In this document: positions 59,890 through 64,000 of the stretch, piece after piece
Layout: every line of letters starts with the position of its first letter
Numbering within the stretch: position 1 is the first letter of the stretch
Assembly (NCBI RefSeq): GCF_003594935.2
Contig: NZ_CP043342.1
Location: 3,906,001 to 3,970,000, forward strand
Length of the DNA: 64,000 bases
Source of the DNA: Enterobacter huaxiensis
GTDB taxonomy: Bacteria > Pseudomonadota > Gammaproteobacteria > Enterobacterales > Enterobacteriaceae
Direction: 5' to 3'
The notes under the pieces: model-generated
Told to the model about the DNA's origin: nothing
Databases searched by the model: none
The model's input: only the letters and a program-made list of their open reading frames with translations
Program-made: the position numbers and the translations under genes

Positions 59890-62487
59890 TTATACTGCCG
59901 TCTGGAAGATAACCCCGTCAGCCTTCTCGGTGTACTGAGAGAGCTGGTCGAAGTTCAGATAGCGATAGGTGTCTACCGCCGTCTTATCAACCTGAGCGAC
60001 AAAGGTCTGGTACTCTTCCGGCGTTGGCAGTTTGCCAATCAGCGCCGCAACCGCCGCCAGCTCCGCAGAGGCCAGGAAGACGTTCGCACCGGTACCTAAA
60101 CGGTTCGGGAAGTTACGGGTAGAGGTAGAAACCACCGTCGCACCGTCCGCCACGCGCGCCTGGTTGCCCATGCACAGGGAGCAGCCAGGGATTTCAATAC
60201 GCGCACCGCTCTTACCGAACACGCTGTAGTAACCCTCTTCGGTCAGCTGAGCCGCGTCCATACGGGTTGGCGGCGCCACCCACAGGCGGGTTGGCAGCTG
60301 GCCCTTATGGGTATCCAGCAGCTTACCGGCCGCGCGGAAGTGGCCGATGTTGGTCATGCAGGAACCGATGAACACTTCGTCGATCTTCTCACCCTGCACC
60401 GCAGAGAGCGGACGGGCGTCGTCCGGATCGTTAGGCGCGCACAGGATTGGCTCTTTAATATCCGCCAGATCGATGTCGATCACCGCCGCGTACTCTGCGT
60501 CAGCGTCGGCTTCCAGCAGCTGCGGGTCCGCCAGCCATTTTTCCATGCCCTGGATACGACGCTCCAGCGTACGACGGTCGCCGTAGCCTTCCGCAATCAT
60601 CCACTTCAGCAGCACGATGTTGGAGGTCAGGTACTCTTCAATTGGCGCCTGGTTCAGCTTGATGGTACAGCCCGCAGCAGAACGCTCGGCGGAGGCATCG
60701 GTCAGCTCGAACGCCTGCTCTACCTTCAGATCCGGCAGACCTTCAATCTCCAGAATGCGGCCAGAGAAGATGTTTTTCTTACCCTTCTTCTCAACGGTCA
60801 GCAGACCCTGTTTGATGGCATAAAGCGGGATGGCGTGAACCAGGTCGCGCAGGGTGATACCCGGCTGCATTTTACCTTTGAAGCGCACCAGCACCGATTC
60901 CGGCATATCCAGCGGCATCACGCCAGTCGCCGCAGCAAACGCCACCAGACCAGAGCCCGCCGGGAAAGAGATACCGATTGGGAAACGGGTATGGGAGTCA
61001 CCGCCGGTACCCACGGTATCCGGCAGCAGCATGCGGTTCAGCCAGGAGTGGATAACGCCGTCGCCCGGACGCAGGGAGACGCCGCCGCGGTTCATGATGA
61101 AGTCTGGCAGCGTGTGGTGCGTAGTTACGTCAACCGGCTTCGGATACGCCGCGGTGTGGCAGAAGGACTGCATCACCAGGTCAGAAGAGAAGCCCAGGCA
61201 CGCCAGGTCTTTCAGTTCGTCACGGGTCATTGGGCCGGTGGTGTCCTGAGAACCTACGGAGGTCATCTTCGGCTCGCAGTACGCGCCAGGACGAATACCG
61301 GCTACGCCGCACGCGCGGCCAACCATTTTTTGCGCCAGCGAGTAGCCGCGGTCGCTTTCCGCCACGTCTTTCGCCTGACGGAAAACGTCTGAGTGCGGCA
61401 GGCCCAGCGCTTCACGCGCTTTGGTGGTCAGGCCACGGCCGATGATCAGCGGAATACGGCCACCGGCGCGCACTTCGTCGATCAGCACGTCGGTTTTCAG
61501 CTCGAAGCTTGCCAGCAGCTCGTTGGTTTCGTGGTTACGGACTTCGCCTTTGAACGGGTAAACGTCAATCACATCGCCCATGTTCAGGTTGTTCACGTCC
61601 ACTTCAATTGGCAGCGCGCCAGCATCTTCCATGGTGTTGAAGAAGATAGGGGCAATTTTGCCACCCAGGCACAGACCGCCGCCGCGCTTGTTCGGCACGT
61701 GAGGAATGTCATCGCCCATGAACCACAGCACGGAGTTGGTTGCGGATTTACGGGAAGAACCGGTACCTACAACGTCGCCCACGTAGGCCAGCGGGTAACC
61801 TTTTTTCTGCAGGGCTTCGATCTGTTTGATCGGGCCAACGGCGCCCGGCTGATCCGGTTCGATCCCTTCACGGGCGTTTTTCAGCATTGCCAGGGCGTGC
61901 AGAGGGATATCCGGGCGAGACCATGCGTCCGGGGCCGGAGAGAGGTCATCGGTGTTGGTTTCACCGGTCACTTTGAACACGGTAACGGTGATTTTTTCAG
62001 CCAGCGCGGGACGGTTCAGGAACCATTCGGCATCTGCCCACGCCTGCATAACCTGCTTCGCGTAAGCGTTGCCCGCTTTGGCTTTTTCTTCGACATCATA
62101 GAAGTTATCGAACATCAGCAGCGTTGTAGAGAGCGCTTTGGCGGCAATCGGCGCCAGCGTTTCATTATCCAGCGCGTCAATCAGCGGATGAATGTTATAA
62201 CCACCCTGCATGGTGCCGAGCAGTTCAATCGCTTTTTCTGGAGTAACCAGCGGGGAGGTGGCATCGCCTTTGGCGATAGCAGCAAGGAATCCGGCTTTAA
62301 CGTAGGCAGCTTCATCTACGCCAGGCGGTACACGGTTGATCAACAGATCTAACAGGAATTCTTCTTCGCCCTTAGGCGGGTTCTTCAGCAGCTCGACGAG
62401 CGCGGCCATTTGGGTTGCATCTAAAGGTTTGGGTACAATTCCCTCGGCGGCACGTTCTGCTACGTGCTTACGGTATTCTTCTAGCAC
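59890..62487 (-). CDS. acnB: Bifunctional aconitate hydratase 2 / 2-methylisocitrate dehydratase, GTG start
   Basis: AcnB converts citrate to isocitrate in the TCA cycle, and 2-methylisocitrate in the methylcitrate cycle. The protein is 865 residues from GTG 62487, as in E. coli, with GCGAGGAGAACC upstream. An N-terminal HEAT-like domain (LEEYRKHVAERAAEG) precedes the swivel and catalytic domains. The 4Fe-4S cysteines are in VFIGSCMTNIGH and IPGCSLCMGNQAR. A start at an upstream ATG would add nine residues that overlap the ribosome-binding site. Confidence 0.97.
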   Translation of the reverse strand: MLEEYRKHVAERAAEGIVPKPLDATQMAALVELLKNPPKGEEEFLLDLLINRVPPGVDEAAYVKAGFLAAIAKGDATSPLVTPEKAIELLGTMQGGYNIHPLIDALDNETLAPIAAKALSTTLLMFDNFYDVEEKAKAGNAYAKQVMQAWADAEWFLNRPALAEKITVTVFKVTGETNTDDLSPAPDAWSRPDIPLHALAMLKNAREGIEPDQPGAVGPIKQIEALQKKGYPLAYVGDVVGTGSSRKSATNSVLWFMGDDIPHVPNKRGGGLCLGGKIAPIFFNTMEDAGALPIEVDVNNLNMGDVIDVYPFKGEVRNHETNELLASFELKTDVLIDEVRAGGRIPLIIGRGLTTKAREALGLPHSDVFRQAKDVAESDRGYSLAQKMVGRACGVAGIRPGAYCEPKMTSVGSQDTTGPMTRDELKDLACLGFSSDLVMQSFCHTAAYPKPVDVTTHHTLPDFIMNRGGVSLRPGDGVIHSWLNRMLLPDTVGTGGDSHTRFPIGISFPAGSGLVAFAAATGVMPLDMPESVLVRFKGKMQPGITLRDLVHAIPLYAIKQGLLTVEKKGKKNIFSGRILEIEGLPDLKVEQAFELTDASAERSAAGCTIKLNQAPIEEYLTSNIVLLKWMIAEGYGDRRTLERRIQGMEKWLADPQLLEADADAEYAAVIDIDLADIKEPILCAPNDPDDARPLSAVQGEKIDEVFIGSCMTNIGHFRAAGKLLDTHKGQLPTRLWVAPPTRMDAAQLTEEGYYSVFGKSGARIEIPGCSLCMGNQARVADGATVVSTSTRNFPNRLGTGANVFLASAELAAVAALIGKLPTPEEYQTFVAQVDKTAVDTYRYLNFDQLSQYTEKADGVIFQTAV

Positions 62488-62587
62488 GACGGTTCTCCTC
62501 GCTCTCATTGTCATATGCGGCCGGCGTTCTCTTCACGCTCCTGTGAGACAGCAGTTTGTAGGGTAAATGCCCGATACCGCGTCGGGC

Positions 62588-62616
62588 AGCATAGCAGGAT
62601 TTCTGCACAGTGTTAA
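62588..62616 (-). promoter_or_regulatory. Candidate sigma-70 promoter of acnB
   Basis: On the minus strand, TTAACA and TATGCT with a 17-base spacer. The start site would be near 62581, giving a leader of about 94 bases. Confidence 0.6.
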
Positions 62617-62700
62617 TCCGTTTACAAAAAAGCAACATTAAATAATTTGCTGAATCGTTAAGGATGGTATAGCGCGAGGAGAAGGCGAATTTAGGGCACA

Positions 62701-62760
62701 AAAAAACCGCCAGATAGCGACTTATGTTGCCGTTGCAGCATCTCCCAGCGGCTTTTTATC
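62701..62760 (-). terminator. Terminator-like hairpin with no assigned gene, upstream of acnB
   Basis: On the minus strand, CCGC and AGAT pair with ATCT and GCGG across a loop that holds a second short stem (GCTGC / GCAACA region). The structure is followed by seven Ts. It ends transcription heading toward acnB from further upstream. Confidence 0.45.
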
Positions 62761-62915
62761 CATCACATATAATTGTGTAATAAATGCACACACTCTTTAT
62801 CCGGACGCACCGGGTGGTTTCCCAAGAAAAGTCAAAACTGTAAGGCACGGGTGAATAATACTCGCGGCAACAAGAACGCCTCACGGCACAGCGCTTGTCT
62901 CCCTGGAGTCACTTT

Positions 62916-64000
62916 ATGAAGTTGCCTTTTAAGCCCCATCTGCTTGTCCTTTTGTGCAGTGCCGGTCTGTTTGCCGCCTCTGGCGTCATGTTTGTTAAAA
63001 GTCGTGCAACGGAACCCGTTACCCCCGCCCCCGTCGCACAACAGTCGGCAGTAGCCCAACCCGCCCCTGTCGTCGCGCCTGCGTACTCCGCCGCACAAAT
63101 CGATCAGTGGGTCGCCCCTGTCGCGCTCTACCCGGATGCGCTGCTGTCGCAAATTTTGATGGCATCGACCTACCCGGCCAACGTCATTCAGGCGGCACAG
63201 TGGTCAAAAGACAACCCTAAAATGCAGGGCGATGCCGCTATTCAGGCCGTTGCTGGCCAGCCGTGGGATCCGAGCGTGAAGTCGCTGGTTGCCTTCCCTC
63301 AGCTGATGTCGCTGATGGGTGAAAACCCGCCGTGGGTGCAAAGCCTCGGAGATGCGTTCCTCGCCCAGCCGAAAGATGTGATGGACTCGGTGCAACGCCT
63401 GCGCCTGCTGGCGCAGCAAACCGGAGCCTTACAGTCCACGCCGCAGCAGACGGTCACGACCGTGACAAAACCCGCACCGGCGAAAACGACCAGCAGCGAG
63501 TCGACAACCAGCACCGCAGCCACGACGAGCCCAACGGTCATCAAGATTGAATCTGCCGATCCGCAGGTGGTGTACGTCCCCACGTATAACCCGAATACGG
63601 TTTACGGCACCTGGCCCAACGCGGCCTACCCGCCAACCTATTTGCCGCCCTCTCCTGGAGAGCAATTTACCGACAGCCTGGTCAAAGGCCTCGGCTTCAG
63701 CCTGGGCATAGCAACCACCTACGCTATCTTCAGCAACATTGACTGGGATGATGACGACGACTGGGATCACCACCATCACGACGACTGGGATAAACACGGT
63801 GGTTATAACCGCAACGGCGATAACAACATCAACATAAACGTCGATAACTTCAACAAAATCAGCGGCGAGCGTCTGACGGATGCCAACCGCACCTGGCAAC
63901 ATAACCCTGCCTATCGTGAAGGCGTGCCTTATCCCACTAACCAGCTTAATAGCCGCTTCCACGCCACCAGTACGCCTGCGGGGCTCAGCGCGACGCAGCC
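62916..64000 (+). CDS. yacH: DUF3300 family protein YacH, 5' part
   Basis: The frame is open from ATG 62916 to the window edge (361 complete codons) and continues outside. The N-terminus MKLPFKPHLLVLLCSAGLFA is a signal peptide or membrane anchor. It is followed by a Pro/Ala/Val-rich linker and the DUF3300 core (YSAAQIDQWVAPVALYPDAL, then LMASTYPANVIQAAQWS). A Thr/Ser-rich stretch leads to VVYVPTYNPNTVYGTWP, then an extraordinary Asp/Trp/His patch and Asn-rich NGDNNININVDNFNKIS. E. coli YacH is of this type; the function is unknown. It is divergent from acnB. Confidence 0.9.
   Translation, partial: MKLPFKPHLLVLLCSAGLFAASGVMFVKSRATEPVTPAPVAQQSAVAQPAPVVAPAYSAAQIDQWVAPVALYPDALLSQILMASTYPANVIQAAQWSKDNPKMQGDAAIQAVAGQPWDPSVKSLVAFPQLMSLMGENPPWVQSLGDAFLAQPKDVMDSVQRLRLLAQQTGALQSTPQQTVTTVTKPAPAKTTSSESTTSTAATTSPTVIKIESADPQVVYVPTYNPNTVYGTWPNAAYPPTYLPPSPGEQFTDSLVKGLGFSLGIATTYAIFSNIDWDDDDDWDHHHHDDWDKHGGYNRNGDNNININVDNFNKISGERLTDANRTWQHNPAYREGVPYPTNQLNSRFHATSTPAGLSATQ

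Larger units (their letters stand above)
62488..62915. other. Gap between divergent acnB and yacH
   Basis: A 428-base gap. It holds the acnB leader and promoter (62588-62616), an imperfect palindrome near the acnB start site, a long hairpin with T run on the minus strand (62701-62760), and a palindromic AT-rich stretch (62764-62792). I see no open frame of convincing composition in it. Confidence 0.7.

Noticed and set aside
60307..61392. Open frame of 361 codons on the plus strand opposite acnB
   Set aside because: It is antisense to acnB, with no recognisable domain or start signals.
62468..62701. Open frame of 77 codons in the acnB leader region, minus strand
   Set aside because: It overlaps the acnB start and promoter, lacks a ribosome-binding sequence, and has no coding-like composition.
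62774..62792. TGTGT...ACACA dyad near yacH as a CRP site
   Set aside because: The half-sites are 9 bases apart rather than 6 and do not match the TGTGA/TCACA consensus.

Overview
This window is chromosomal DNA from a member of the Enterobacteriaceae, most likely Enterobacter or a close relative (Lelliottia, Leclercia, Kosakonia). Nearly every housekeeping protein aligns end to end, from memory, with its Escherichia coli counterpart, and the gene order follows the E. coli map to acnB/yacH region closely. The differences are accessory insertions and a family of intergenic repeats. No tRNA, rRNA, IS element, prophage or CRISPR array was seen.

Layout. 1-6.2 kb: 3' end of map, glnD (nitrogen sensing), dapD (lysine and peptidoglycan), then an inserted ydeP-like molybdopterin oxidoreductase on the other strand. 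6.4-16.9 kb: yaeH, cdaR, degP, dgt, mtn-btuF, yadS, erpA, clcA, hemL. 17-23 kb: ferrichrome uptake genes fhuACDB on the minus strand. 23.1-28 kb: a four-gene chaperone-usher fimbrial operon (pilin, chaperone, usher, tip protein), minus strand, inserted between fhuA and mrcB. 28.3-38.2 kb: mrcB, hrpB, thpR-sfsA, dksA-gluQ, pcnB-folK. 38.4-40.4 kb: panB-panC-panD (pantothenate). 40.8-47.8 kb: a second, AT-richer, seven-gene chaperone-usher operon with the layout of E. coli yadN-ecpD-htrE-yadMLKC, but downstream of panD rather than between folK and panB. 47.8-64 kb: yadE, yadI, yadH/yadG, can, hpt, gcd, cueO, yacC, speE-speD, yacL, acnB and the 5' part of yacH, which runs off the window.

The genes fall into functional groups: envelope quality control and cell wall (degP, mrcB, yadE), iron, B12 and copper handling (fhuACDB, btuF, cueO, erpA), nucleotide, polyamine, folate and pantothenate metabolism, and surface attachment (two fimbrial systems). 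Regulatory sites visible by eye include a sigma-E-like promoter and Cpx-like box at degP, a Fur box at fhuA, a textbook CRP site between hpt and gcd, and a CueR-type promoter with a 19-bp spacer at cueO. pcnB appears to start at ATT.

The strongest unexplained signals are a seven-copy intergenic palindromic repeat family, two terminator-like hairpins pointing away from any annotated gene (upstream of erpA and in the acnB-yacH gap), and the two tip adhesins of unknown binding specificity. I found no convincing wholly new system.
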